Under the pieces are notes generated by a model. That model was not told the origin of the DNA and searched no databases. It saw only the letters and a program-made list of their open reading frames with translations. Of a stretch of DNA of 64,000 bases, positions 35,091 through 43,586 are shown in pieces; position 1 is the first letter of the stretch, and every line of letters starts with the position of its first letter. The stretch comes from Sulfurospirillaceae bacterium (GTDB lineage Bacteria > Campylobacterota > Campylobacteria > Campylobacterales > Sulfurospirillaceae). The DNA is taken from contig JAQUGO010000001.1 in the NCBI GenBank assembly GCA_028684065.1, positions 372,001-436,000 of the forward strand, in the 5' to 3' direction. A program made the position numbers and the translations under genes.

Positions 35091-35908
35091 TTGAACATCT
35101 CCTCCCCTGAATTAAGATAGTCCGTTGCACTCTTCTCACTTCGTTTTGTATGCGTTGTCACATCGGTTGAGATACCTTCTAGTCTTTTTTCATCAGCCTT
35201 ATCCCAACCCCTGATATAGTGTCCTCCTATGCTTCCTTTAGCTAACTCTAAAGGTAACACATGAATGGCGGCTTTTTCAGTCACACATGCTCGCTCACAA
35301 AGACCACATCCCGTACATGTTTCACTATTGACAATAGGAATTAAAAAAGCGTGTTTACCCGTTCGTGGATTTCTTCGATATTCCAGTTTTATGGCACTAT
35401 CCATCACAGGACATGCACGGTAACACGCATCACATTGAATACCCCAAAAAGCGATACAAGACTCTGTGTCAACCACAGCAAGTCCCATTTTTGCCTTCGT
35501 AATATCCAAGGTTTCAACGCCTTCAATCTGCGAAGAAACACTCTTTTTATCTAAAGCTCCCGTGGGGCATACTGGCACACATGGTATGTCAGTACACATA
35601 TAACACGGCATTTGCCTTGGAATATAAAAAGGCGTTCCCATAGGCTTATGGTCTCCTGGTTTTGCCAAGCTCAAGGTATTGTAAGGACATGCACTCACGC
35701 ATTGTCCACACTTAATACACATGCGTATAAACTCACTTTCCGCCCTTGCTCCAGGGGGTCTGAGTATCAAAGGAGCCGATTTAGCTTCCTGTAAATATCC
35801 CGTCCAGACCATACCCCCAAGCGCGCTGAGTCCAACACTTTGAGCCATTAATGAGAGAAACTTTCGCCTCTCACTGATAACGATTTTTTTTGATTCTAGA
35901 TTGCTCAA
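35087..35908 (-). CDS. napG: NapG, periplasmic ferredoxin-type quinol dehydrogenase subunit
   Basis: 273 residues. A Tat-type signal is present (SERRKFLSLMAQSVGLSALGGMVW), then four [4Fe-4S] sites: CIKCGQCVSACPYNT, CYMCTDIPCVPVCPTGA, CIAFWGIQCDACYRACPVMD and CTGCGLCERACVTEK. Works with membrane-bound NapH to move electrons from menaquinol to NapB. Lies 40 bp after napA and overlaps napH by 4 bp. Confidence 0.93.
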   Translation of the reverse strand: MSNLESKKIVISERRKFLSLMAQSVGLSALGGMVWTGYLQEAKSAPLILRPPGARAESEFIRMCIKCGQCVSACPYNTLSLAKPGDHKPMGTPFYIPRQMPCYMCTDIPCVPVCPTGALDKKSVSSQIEGVETLDITKAKMGLAVVDTESCIAFWGIQCDACYRACPVMDSAIKLEYRRNPRTGKHAFLIPIVNSETCTGCGLCERACVTEKAAIHVLPLELAKGSIGGHYIRGWDKADEKRLEGISTDVTTHTKRSEKSATDYLNSGEEMFK

Positions 35909-35948
35909 AACAATCCTTTACCTAAGTTATTTTATAACGATAAAAGCA

Positions 35949-38738
35949 TTACGCTTTATACAACTTGACCGCACATTTTTTATAGTCCGTCTGTTTTGAG
36001 ATAGGACATGTGGCATCAAGACACACTTTATTGATAAATACTTTTTCATCAAACCATGGAACAAAAACAAGTCCACGAGGGGTTCTATTTCGTCCTCTGG
36101 TTTCAACATGCGCTTTACATGAACCACGACGACTCTCTATCCAAATCAAATCGCCTTGCTTAAAGCCTTTAGCTTTAGCGTCTTCTGGATGCATATAACA
36201 CAATGCCTCAGGAACGGCGCGATAGAGTTCAGGAACCCTCATCGTCATCGTACCACTATGCCAATGCTCTAACACACGACCCGTACATAACCATGTATCG
36301 TAGTCTTTGTCTGGCATTTCACAAGGGTCCATATACGGTCTAAAGAAAATTTTCGCTTTATTAGGAAGTGGGAACGTCTCTGTACTGGTAGGTTTAGTTA
36401 AATCACCACGCTTAAGTGCTTTGCCTGCCAATCCATAAAATGCAAACTCACCCGTATTGGCTTTTGCCGCATACGGATCATACTTTGCATTAAATCGCCA
36501 TTGTGTTTCTTTGCCATCCACAACAGGCCATTTCAAACCTCTTACTTTATGGTAGGTATCAAAATCTGCCAAGTCATGCCCATGACCTAAGCCAAATTTG
36601 CGGTACTCTTCCCATAGAGCTTTTTGGATGAAGAAGCCATAACCTTTCCACTCTTTACCATCACTTCCGATAACGGCGCGCTTATCACCAAAGACTTCAG
36701 AGTTATCAAAACCTTTACCCACAGCATCATCTGTTTTAAAGGATTTAAAATAATCATTGGCAAATAAAACATCATACAATGTATCGGTTGGCTTATAGCC
36801 CATCGCTTTTGCACCTTCAATAACATTCGGTAGTTTGCCACCTTTAACGCTCTGCTCACCCCATACATCTGCGATGGTAAAGCGTTTTGAAAGCTCAACC
36901 CACTGCCATGTATCGCTCATCGCTTCGCCGACTGGTAAGACTTGCTGTCTCCAGTGTTGTGTACGACGCTCTGCATTACCATAAGCACCCCATTTTTCAT
37001 AAATCATCGCCGTTGGTAAAATAAGATCAGATACTTTGGCTGAAATACCAGGATAAGCATCAGAACAAACAATAAAATTATCATCTTTACGTGCCGCTTT
37101 GATCCAATGTTCCGCATTAGCAGAATCTTGATAAGGATTACAAACATTAATCCATGCAAACTTGATTTTTCCGCTTTCGATTTGTCTATGAATGTTCATA
37201 ATGTGTTGATAACCAACTCCGTTAAGGGTACCCGCAGGCAACTTCCATACTTTCTCACACACATCTCTGTGTTTTGGATTGTCAACCACCATATCGGCAG
37301 GAAGTCTATGCGTAAACGTTCCTACTTCACGTGCTGTTCCACACGCACTTGGCTGACCTGTTAATGAAAATGCTCCAGAACCTGGTTTGGCTTGCTTACC
37401 GAGTAAAAAATGCACCATGTACGATTGTTCATTGACCCATGTTCCTCTTTGGTGTTGGTTCATACCCATCGTCCAAAAACTCACAATTTTTCTGTTTTTA
37501 TCAACATAGAGTTTAGCAAGTTCTTGCAATTTTGCTTTAAAGCTTTCCAAAGATTCGTCTGGATTTCCTTTAGCAATTTTGGCGACATAATCAAGCGTAT
37601 AAGGTGCTAATGCTTTTTTGAAATCTTCAAAAGAAATTTCCCAATGCGCACCAGCCGCTCCTGCTTTATCCATTTTCATGGTATCGCCTGCTTTGACACC
37701 TAAGTGTGCAAGACCTGGAGCTTCTTTTTCACTGATGACCTTAGCATCTTCTTTGCGGTTAATTTCTAACTCTTTTTCCGAATAACCATTTTTCTTAGCA
37801 TCTGCTTCTGTACGCATTCCATAACCAATATTGGCAAAACCTGTTGCAAATACAGTGTGCTTTTTAACAAAATCCCAATCAATAGACTCAGGGTAGTTAT
37901 ACACAATCTCATGAGCGATGTAATTCCACAATGCTAAGTCAGTACTTGGCGAGAAGATGATTTCGATGTCTGCAAGATCAGAACAACGGTGCGTGTAGGT
38001 AGAGATATTGACGACTTTAACCTTATCGGGTGAGGTTAATTTTCGATCACTTACACGGGACCAAAGGATTGGATGCATCTCCGCCATATTGGCACCCCAT
38101 GTAACAACGGTGTCAGTTAGTTCAATATCATCGTAACAACCTGCTGGCTCATCAATACCAAAAGTTTGGATAAACCCAGCAACGGCAGAAGCCATACAGT
38201 GACGAGCATTTGGGTCAATGCCATTGGCACGAAAACCCGCTTTCATCAATTTTGCAGCAGCATAACCTTCTTGAATGGTGTATTGACCTGAGCCGAAAAC
38301 ACCAATCGCTTCTGGACCACCCACTTTGAAAGCAGCTTTGATGTGTTTTTCCATCTCATCAAAAGCTCTCTTCCAACTAACGGGTTTAAATTGACCGTGT
38401 TTGTCAAATTCACCCTTATTGTTCATACGCAAAAGTGGTTCTTTCAGACGATCCGCCCCATACATAATTTTTGCGTTAAAATAACCTTTAATACAATTAA
38501 GCCCACGATTAACAGGACATGCTGGATCACCTTTCACGGCAACAACTTTACCCTCTTTGGTCGCCATCATAATACCACAACCGGTACCACAAAAACGACA
38601 AACAGCTTTGTCCCAACGCCAATCTTTTTCGGCGTGCTCAGCAGCAGCTTTTAATTCACTAGGTACACTGATACCCACGGCAGCTGCAGCACTCGCTGCT
38701 GCGGTTGTTTTTAGAAAGTCCCTTCTGGAAAGCGACAT
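35949..38738 (-). CDS. napA: NapA, periplasmic nitrate reductase catalytic subunit
   Basis: 929 residues. I start at [16 protein letters not shown] because AGGAGG lies six bases upstream; it is a Tat signal (RRDFLK). The [4Fe-4S] site is [14 protein letters not shown], completed by [10 protein letters not shown]. The molybdenum ligand Cys is in [13 protein letters not shown]. Several insertions relative to enterobacterial NapA (about 830 residues) are typical of Campylobacterota. It reduces nitrate to nitrite with a bis-MGD molybdenum cofactor, fed by NapB. First gene of napAGHBFLD. Expression is probably activated through the FNR-type box, and the leader begins with a 13-bp stem. Confidence 0.97.
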   Translation of the reverse strand: MSLSRRDFLKTTAAASAAAAVGISVPSELKAAAEHAEKDWRWDKAVCRFCGTGCGIMMATKEGKVVAVKGDPACPVNRGLNCIKGYFNAKIMYGADRLKEPLLRMNNKGEFDKHGQFKPVSWKRAFDEMEKHIKAAFKVGGPEAIGVFGSGQYTIQEGYAAAKLMKAGFRANGIDPNARHCMASAVAGFIQTFGIDEPAGCYDDIELTDTVVTWGANMAEMHPILWSRVSDRKLTSPDKVKVVNISTYTHRCSDLADIEIIFSPSTDLALWNYIAHEIVYNYPESIDWDFVKKHTVFATGFANIGYGMRTEADAKKNGYSEKELEINRKEDAKVISEKEAPGLAHLGVKAGDTMKMDKAGAAGAHWEISFEDFKKALAPYTLDYVAKIAKGNPDESLESFKAKLQELAKLYVDKNRKIVSFWTMGMNQHQRGTWVNEQSYMVHFLLGKQAKPGSGAFSLTGQPSACGTAREVGTFTHRLPADMVVDNPKHRDVCEKVWKLPAGTLNGVGYQHIMNIHRQIESGKIKFAWINVCNPYQDSANAEHWIKAARKDDNFIVCSDAYPGISAKVSDLILPTAMIYEKWGAYGNAERRTQHWRQQVLPVGEAMSDTWQWVELSKRFTIADVWGEQSVKGGKLPNVIEGAKAMGYKPTDTLYDVLFANDYFKSFKTDDAVGKGFDNSEVFGDKRAVIGSDGKEWKGYGFFIQKALWEEYRKFGLGHGHDLADFDTYHKVRGLKWPVVDGKETQWRFNAKYDPYAAKANTGEFAFYGLAGKALKRGDLTKPTSTETFPLPNKAKIFFRPYMDPCEMPDKDYDTWLCTGRVLEHWHSGTMTMRVPELYRAVPEALCYMHPEDAKAKGFKQGDLIWIESRRGSCKAHVETRGRNRTPRGLVFVPWFDEKVFINKVCLDATCPISKQTDYKKCAVKLYKA

Positions 38739-38763
38739 TTTATACCTCCTGATTTGAGTCTTA

Positions 38764-38805
38764 ACTGACCTTGAAGTCCATTCATTGATAGTCTTCAAGG
38801 TCAGT
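38764..38805 (-). other. Stem-loop at the 5' end of nap mRNA
   Basis: ACTGACCTTGAAG and CTTCAAGGTCAGT form a perfect 13-bp inverted repeat around a 16-nt loop. The predicted transcription start (about 38808) is only a few bases before it, so the nap mRNA would begin with this stem. A 5'-terminal stem usually protects mRNA; an operator for a dimeric regulator is the alternative. Confidence 0.7.
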
Positions 38806-38814
38806 CTTAAGAGT

Positions 38815-38823
38815 ATTCTAGCA
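38815..38823 (-). promoter_or_regulatory. Extended -10 promoter of the nap operon
   Basis: TGCTAGAAT on the - strand: TGC extension plus TAGAAT. Start expected at an A near 38807-38808. The same nine-base box precedes the solute-binding protein gene near 50.8 kb. Confidence 0.65.
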
Positions 38824-38842
38824 GTATGAAAAAATGCAATCT

Positions 38843-38856
38843 ATGACCTAAGTCAA
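38843..38856 (-). promoter_or_regulatory. FNR/Crp-type box of the nap operon
   Basis: TTGAC-TTAG-GTCAT on the - strand (TTGAC-N4-GTCAT), close to the FNR consensus TTGAT-N4-ATCAA. Its centre is 41-42 bp upstream of the predicted napA start, the class II activator position. A Crp/Fnr protein with recognition helix ETLSR is encoded at 60.1-60.7 kb. The box is also about 45 bp upstream of the likely start of the divergent gene. Confidence 0.6.
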
Positions 38857-38920
38857 TAATTAAATATTTTAAAAACTTTGTGTAAAATAGCTGGAAATAT
38901 TGAAACATGTAAGGAAAAAA

Positions 38921-39373
38921 ATGAATAATGACCTTATTGCTGATAAAGCAGTAGCGTATTTTAATGACGGTTTTTTATGTTCAGAATCTGTTTTAATGGC
39001 TTTAGCAGAAGCTTATGGAATTGACTCACCACACGTTCCTTCCATCGCAACAGCCTTTGGAAGTGGGCTTTCACAAACCAATGGCCCATGCGGTGCTTTA
39101 AGTGGAGGTATCTTGGCTCTGTCTCTCCTTCACGGGCGTAATAAAGAAAAACAAGATTATGCACAACTGTATAAAAATGTCGCTCTGCTGCAAAAGATCT
39201 TTAACGAAAAGTTTGCCTCAACCGCTTGTACCCAACTCCTAGGTTTTTCAATGGCTGATAGCGATGCAAGCGAAAAATTTACCAAAAATGAATGCAAAAA
39301 AAATACATGCAACCATTGTGTACGTTATGTTGTGGAAGAAGTACAGCACATACTTTCTTCTCAAAAAGCTTAG
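38921..39373 (+). CDS. C_GCAxxG_C_C family redox-type protein
   Basis: 150 residues from the ATG that follows AAGGA. Features match the C_GCAxxG_C_C family: FLCSESVLMALAEAYG, ATAFGSGLSQTNGPCGALSGGILAL, a Cys in ACTQLLGF, and the C-terminal ECKKNTCNHCVRYVVE cluster. The usual GCA reads CGA here. These small proteins are thought to bind metal or take part in redox chemistry; no role is established. It is divergent from napA and shares its control region, with TAAAAT as a candidate -10, so co-regulation with nitrate respiration is possible. Confidence 0.78.
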   Translation: MNNDLIADKAVAYFNDGFLCSESVLMALAEAYGIDSPHVPSIATAFGSGLSQTNGPCGALSGGILALSLLHGRNKEKQDYAQLYKNVALLQKIFNEKFASTACTQLLGFSMADSDASEKFTKNECKKNTCNHCVRYVVEEVQHILSSQKA

Positions 39374-39461
39374 ACTCATAGTAAATTTTATAGGTTTCAT
39401 TTGACATAAGTTCATGCATCACCTCTTATGTCATAGCATAAGAGATGGTAGTATAGAGTTG

Positions 39462-39495
39462 AAAGAAGAAACAGTGGCATTACTGCCACTGTTTT
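39462..39495. terminator. Bidirectional terminator
   Basis: CAGTGGCA and TGCCACTG pair across a 4-nt loop. The + strand tail is TTTT, and the - strand tail after the porin gene is TTTCTTCTTT. Serves the convergent C_GCAxxG gene and the porin gene. Confidence 0.8.
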
Positions 39496-39519
39496 AGGAA
39501 AGCTTCGAACGTGTATTTA

Positions 39520-40881
39520 TTAAAATTTATAGTTAGCTCTAAATCTCAAGTCGTTTGAGTTAACCGTTGTAGCTGCCTCTTTTTGACCATCTTCATATTG
39601 TAAAGAGAGTGTTAAACCTTTAATTGATGGAAGATCATAAGAAATTTGTCCGTCCCAGAATGTAGATTCTGTATCAACAGATGCACCATTGAAGACAACA
39701 CCTGATGTACCACCAGCCATATCTTGATTGATTTTTGTATATTGACCTAAGACTTTAAGACCAGTAACACCAACTTTTGCAAAATCATAACTAACTTCAA
39801 ATTTGTAGGCATCGGTATTTGCGCCAGCAGTTGCTTCAGCACCTTTGATGAGTGGAGCGGTATAGGTTGTTGGTCCATTGCCTGCACCTAAAAGAACAGA
39901 TTGGTCACTGGATACGGTACTGTAAGCTAAAGAGGCATTAAAACCTGATAGCCCTGTAACGCCAACACGTCCTTGATACATATCTCCTTCAAGGTGTAAA
40001 CTATCAAAGATAGCATTTGATGTTCTTGAACCACGGTACGTTGCATCCAAAAGCACTTTGGCATTGCTTAAAGGCACTACATAGTTACCCTCGGCATAGA
40101 AAACTTGTGCATCACCACCACTTGTGCCTGCAACAGCATTCACAAATAAGTATTGACCTGTTAATGTCAAGTTTGTAATAGAGCTGTTGATAACCGCCGC
40201 AGTGTACGCTCCATCAAACCCAAAAACATTTGAGCTACGTGTTGCTCCTCTTGCTGTAGAAGTTCCAGCACCATAGAAGACTGCTTCTTTTTTAAAGCTA
40301 GAGATTTCTGAATCAGCACCCGCTACACTTTTGTCATAATCGGATGTTCTACCTTGGAATTTATCAGAGTAACCAGCCACCAATGTTGTATTAGGAAGGT
40401 CCGTGTTGATAAGCACAGCTGCTTGAAATGCCTCTTTAATCATACGTGAACCAGAGCTGTTTACCAGTGGACTCGCAATAAATTGGCGACCCACTTTTGC
40501 GGTTGTTTTACCAAGTGTATACGTTAAATAGGCTTCTGAAAGTACGGCGCCTGAACCATACATATCTGTAGCATAAAGGTTTTTCGCATCTCTGTCCGCA
40601 AAGGGAGCATAGCTTGACTGAAATGTTGTACCCAAACTAAGACCATTCAATGAATCCGTTACATAACCAAGCATAACACCTGTAGAAAAAAGGTCAGCAT
40701 TACCTTTAGCGATGGCGCCTGTATTTTGATCACCTGTATCTCTGTCAAAATACCAAGCTCTTAATTCACCATTTACTTTTCCATTTTTGAATGCGTCAGC
40801 AAGAGTATCGCTTGCCGCAAAAGAACTCGATGCAAGACCTGCAACAACAATAGCCACCAAGCTAAGTTTAGCTAATTTCAT
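39520..40881 (-). CDS. Major outer-membrane porin (MOMP/OprD-like)
   Basis: 453 residues from the ATG after AAAGGGG. Signal peptide MKLAKLSLVAIVVAGLASSSFA, then ASDTLADAFKNGKVNGELRAWYFDRD, the standard start of Campylobacterota major porins. The rest is a series of about 18 amphipathic strands (LTLTGQYLF, VLLDATYRG, LTLSLQYEDG), ending RANYKF with terminal Phe. Provides general diffusion across the outer membrane. A 16-bp stem-loop in the leader and a strong terminator suggest a stable, abundant mRNA. Two shorter relatives lie at 6.7-8.1 kb. Confidence 0.88.
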   Translation of the reverse strand: MKLAKLSLVAIVVAGLASSSFAASDTLADAFKNGKVNGELRAWYFDRDTGDQNTGAIAKGNADLFSTGVMLGYVTDSLNGLSLGTTFQSSYAPFADRDAKNLYATDMYGSGAVLSEAYLTYTLGKTTAKVGRQFIASPLVNSSGSRMIKEAFQAAVLINTDLPNTTLVAGYSDKFQGRTSDYDKSVAGADSEISSFKKEAVFYGAGTSTARGATRSSNVFGFDGAYTAAVINSSITNLTLTGQYLFVNAVAGTSGGDAQVFYAEGNYVVPLSNAKVLLDATYRGSRTSNAIFDSLHLEGDMYQGRVGVTGLSGFNASLAYSTVSSDQSVLLGAGNGPTTYTAPLIKGAEATAGANTDAYKFEVSYDFAKVGVTGLKVLGQYTKINQDMAGGTSGVVFNGASVDTESTFWDGQISYDLPSIKGLTLSLQYEDGQKEAATTVNSNDLRFRANYKF

Positions 40882-40902
40882 ATTTTCCCCTTTAAATAAA
40901 TT

Positions 40903-40956
40903 AGACTTCTTTTCTAACCTAAAATGATGAAGCATGCAAAGTTAGGAAAGAAGTCT
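40903..40956 (-). other. 5' leader stem-loop of the major porin mRNA
   Basis: GTTAGGAAAGAAGTCT and AGACTTCTTTTCTAAC form a 16-bp stem with one mismatch around a 22-nt loop, ending about 22 nt before the start codon. TAAAAT and TATACT -10 candidates lie just upstream of its outer end. Comparable in place to the stabilising 5' stem of enterobacterial ompA. Confidence 0.7.
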
Positions 40957-41102
40957 GGTCGAATTTTACATAAAGTATATAGCACAGAAATAGCATTAAA
41001 ATTTAAGAATAATTTAAAATCAAACAGGGGTTACCGTTTAATCCTCTAAAATTTTATCTTGACATGTAAAGACTAAAATCGCCTCTTCACTTTATCCTTT
41101 GA

Positions 41103-41108
41103 TATAAT
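41103..41108 (+). promoter_or_regulatory. -10 box of the alanyl-tRNA editing gene
   Basis: TATAAT in TTTGATATAATAC, 28 bp before the ATG. CGGAG provides the ribosome binding site. Confidence 0.55.
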
Positions 41109-41136
41109 ACTCATGCATTAAACCACGGAGAACATT

Positions 41137-41778
41137 ATGTTAGAAAAACTTTTTTGGAACGACCCTTATGCGAGCGAAATTCAAGCAAAAATTGCATCGG
41201 TTGAGGGTGATAGTATTTACTTGGATCAAACTATTTTTTATGCCTTTTCAGGCGGACAAGAGAGTGATTTTGGAACCATTGGAGGCGTTGAAGTCTTAGA
41301 AGCGACCAAAGAAGGTACCAACATACGCTACACCTTAGCGAGCGGATATATGCTTCACGTGGGTCAAGAAGTAACGGTCAAGATTGACTGGCAAAGACGG
41401 TATAGCCTGATGCAACACCATTTTGCAGCGGAATTAATCTTAGAATTGCTCTATCAGGAATTAGGTTCTGTGGAAAAAATTGGCGCACATATTGCCCAAG
41501 ACAAAGCACGAATTGATTTTTTTTGGCATGAAAATATTAGCACCATGTTTCCAACACTCCTTCTCAAAGCAACGGAATTAATCGATAAAGACCTACCCAT
41601 CAAAAGTGACTACAGCGACCTTGCCAACCAAAGACGTTACTGGGAAATCGACGGTTTTGCACAAGTTCCATGTGGCGGTACACACCTAAAACGCACAGGT
41701 GAAGTGGGGCAACTTTCCTTAAAACGAAAAAATATTGGCAAAGGCAAAGAGCGCATTGAAATTTATTTGCACACGTAA
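41137..41778 (+). CDS. Alanyl-tRNA editing protein (AlaX-like)
   Basis: 213-residue stand-alone editing domain that would hydrolyse Ser- or Gly-tRNA-Ala. It opens with FYAFSGGQESDFGTIGG, the AlaRS editing-domain hallmark F-x-P/A-x-GGQ. The zinc site is altered: the usual H-x-x-x-H is HFAAE in RRYSLMQHHFAAELI, so the second His is Glu, while the second half CGGTHLKRTGEVG is intact. Glu can still bind metal, so activity is not excluded. Single gene with its own promoter. Confidence 0.85.
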   Translation: MLEKLFWNDPYASEIQAKIASVEGDSIYLDQTIFYAFSGGQESDFGTIGGVEVLEATKEGTNIRYTLASGYMLHVGQEVTVKIDWQRRYSLMQHHFAAELILELLYQELGSVEKIGAHIAQDKARIDFFWHENISTMFPTLLLKATELIDKDLPIKSDYSDLANQRRYWEIDGFAQVPCGGTHLKRTGEVGQLSLKRKNIGKGKERIEIYLHT

Positions 41779-41811
41779 CTAAACGTCAAAAAAATGCTTA
41801 CATGTAAAGCT

Positions 41812-41839
41812 AAAAGGAGATTACAAAGATAACATCTCC
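41812..41839 (-). terminator. Terminator of the methyltransferase gene
   Basis: On the - strand GGAGAT pairs with ATCTCC over a 12-nt loop, followed by TTTTAGC. Confidence 0.6.
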
Positions 41840-41847
41840 CCAAGCTT

Positions 41848-42936
41848 TTATGATACCGCTTGCTTTTGTGTCAAAACCCACAATTCGACTTTTTCATTTT
41901 CTCGTGCATCGGTACGTTTTGTTTTTTTCGACGAAGCAATCACATCACGTCTTAGATGTAACTCTTTTCTAAAACGGTCATTAGTGCGTAGTTCTTCGAT
42001 AATGGGATGAGCGCTTTTTTCATCGATGACTTGCGCTAGGTTGGAAAAGAGTAGCACTAATTTACCTTCAGGTGCGAGGTGCTTTTGGGCTTGCTCAAAA
42101 AACCGTGGGAAGAGCTCTTTTTCATAATAAATCGCCTTATCAAACCCCTCTTCCAGGGCATGTTTTGCCAGTAACCAAGGTGGATTAAATACAATCACAT
42201 CCGCTTTAACATTACAATTTTCAAATAAATCGCCATGATTAAGGGTTATCTTCTCATCATAGCCCAATCGCTTACATTCGTGTGCCACACCGATAATCGC
42301 ATTTTTATTCGTATCGGTGGCAAAGATAGTTTCAAAACCATTTTGGATGAGTTGAAACGATAAAATGCCACTTCCAATCCCAATCTCTATCGCCCTTTCT
42401 TTGGAGCCAACATATTTTTTCAACCATTTATCAAAAAGCGTTAAATGGTCAAACCGTGTAGGAAAATACGTTCCATAAAAAGGGTGAAGTGTGATGCCTA
42501 ATGTTTTGACTTCAATGCCTTTTTTGTACCACTGCCATGCGCTATTCATGCCCTGAATTTCGGGAAAAGAGATATAAAATTCTGAAATTTCAGGGTATAA
42601 CAACTTTAACCAACCAATTTGCGGAGCTTTTTCAACAAGCAGCTTATGCTCTTGCACTTCCACTAATAAAAGGTGTGATGCTTTTCTAAACGCACTACGA
42701 TAATCACGTTGTCCTTGAAATTTTTTATCGCTGTAATAATTTAGAAGCGTTCGTTTGAGTTCAGCCAAAATCTCTAAACCATTGCTATAAAACTCTTCAA
42801 CCAAAATATATGTCCCTGCTATCATTTGCTGGGCAGCGGCTTTCACGTCCGTGTCATGGTAGAAACGTATCACTTCAATCTCTGAGGTGATAATAGGCGG
42901 TCTGTCGGGTTGGAGAGATAAAAAATCGTGATTCAT
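41848..42936 (-). CDS. SAM-dependent methyltransferase, HemK-like NPPW motif
   Basis: 362 residues. The C-terminal two thirds is a class I Rossmann methyltransferase: AIEIGIGSGILSFQLIQNGFETIFATDTN is the SAM-binding motif and VIVFNPPWLLA is the NPPW/Y catalytic motif of enzymes that methylate amide or exocyclic nitrogen (protein Gln, rRNA or tRNA bases). The N-terminal 150 residues are unrecognised and may bind substrate. It is alone, with its own terminator. Target not visible. Confidence 0.82.
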   Translation of the reverse strand: MNHDFLSLQPDRPPIITSEIEVIRFYHDTDVKAAAQQMIAGTYILVEEFYSNGLEILAELKRTLLNYYSDKKFQGQRDYRSAFRKASHLLLVEVQEHKLLVEKAPQIGWLKLLYPEISEFYISFPEIQGMNSAWQWYKKGIEVKTLGITLHPFYGTYFPTRFDHLTLFDKWLKKYVGSKERAIEIGIGSGILSFQLIQNGFETIFATDTNKNAIIGVAHECKRLGYDEKITLNHGDLFENCNVKADVIVFNPPWLLAKHALEEGFDKAIYYEKELFPRFFEQAQKHLAPEGKLVLLFSNLAQVIDEKSAHPIIEELRTNDRFRKELHLRRDVIASSKKTKRTDARENEKVELWVLTQKQAVS

Positions 42937-43150
42937 GAATTTTGCCTTTGTAGTGTGGTGCAGTTTAGTATATTAAGGCTTTGGTATGGGTTGGGTTTAG
43001 ACTCAAAAAGAGAAGCAAGGACTCCATATTATCTTTTTACATGTAAAGATTAAGAAAGGGACTCTCCCTATTTATGTTTTAAAGCTATTTTCATGCTACG
43101 AACTTAGTGTACTATTTTTTTCATCAAACGTTTTGAGACAAGATATCGTA

Positions 43151-43250
43151 ACCCAAAAAGGTGCGCTGGCTTTTGCCGAGAAAATCCAGCGTTAACGTAG
43201 CATTTAAAATAAAACCTTAAATGCGTGTCAAGAGTTCGGCAAGAACTCTT
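43151..43250 (+). repeat. Multi-hairpin intergenic repeat, copy 3 (ferredoxin leader)
   Basis: Order: weak stem ACC/GGT; stem GCTGG-TTTT/AAAA-CCAGC with loop GCCGAG; linker GTTAACGTAG; stem GCATTTAA/TTAAATGC; linker CGTGTC; perfect stem AAGAGTTC/GAACTCTT with loop GGCAA. Linkers and the CCGA loop match the copies at 19.8-20.1 kb, while paired bases differ but stay complementary. It ends 30 nt before the ferredoxin ATG in the sense orientation, as copy 1 does before leuA. The rest of this 344-bp gap holds only the recurrent TTTACATGTAAAG palindrome near 43037. Confidence 0.75.
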
Positions 43251-43280
43251 ATCAATAAAAACATCAATGAAGGAAAAGTT

Positions 43281-43493
43281 ATGGCAGTAAAAATTACAGA
43301 TATTTGTATTGCATGTGGAGCTTGTATCGATGAGTGCCCTGTGGGGGCTATTGTGGATGATAGTGAGAACCCAACAGGTGCTGAGTCTTATTATGTCTTT
43401 GAAAATAAATGTGTTGAATGTGTAGGTCATCATGACTCACCTGCATGCATGGAAGCCTGTCCTACAGAAGGCTGTATTGTTTATGCTTCATAG
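43281..43493 (+). CDS. 2[4Fe-4S] ferredoxin
   Basis: 70 residues from the ATG after GAAGGA. Two cluster motifs: CIACGACIDECPVGAI and CVECVGHHDSPACMEACPTEGCI, the second with the longer inter-cysteine loop of the YfhL/Allochromatium type. Small cytoplasmic electron carrier; in Campylobacterota such ferredoxins serve pyruvate or 2-oxoglutarate oxidoreductases. Its leader contains copy 3 of the multi-hairpin repeat. Confidence 0.9.
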   Translation: MAVKITDICIACGACIDECPVGAIVDDSENPTGAESYYVFENKCVECVGHHDSPACMEACPTEGCIVYAS

Positions 43494-43586
43494 AAAATAA
43501 GGATTACCTTTAATCTTTATAGGTCAAGATAAAAGGGAAACAGCCTTTTCCCTTTTATCCTAATCATTCCACTTAAACAAAAAATT

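Noticed and set aside
41059-41108. TTGACA at 41059 as -35 of the alanyl-tRNA editing gene
   Set aside because: It lies 38 bp before the TATAAT, far beyond usable spacing, and belongs to a copy of the recurrent GACATGTAAAG word.
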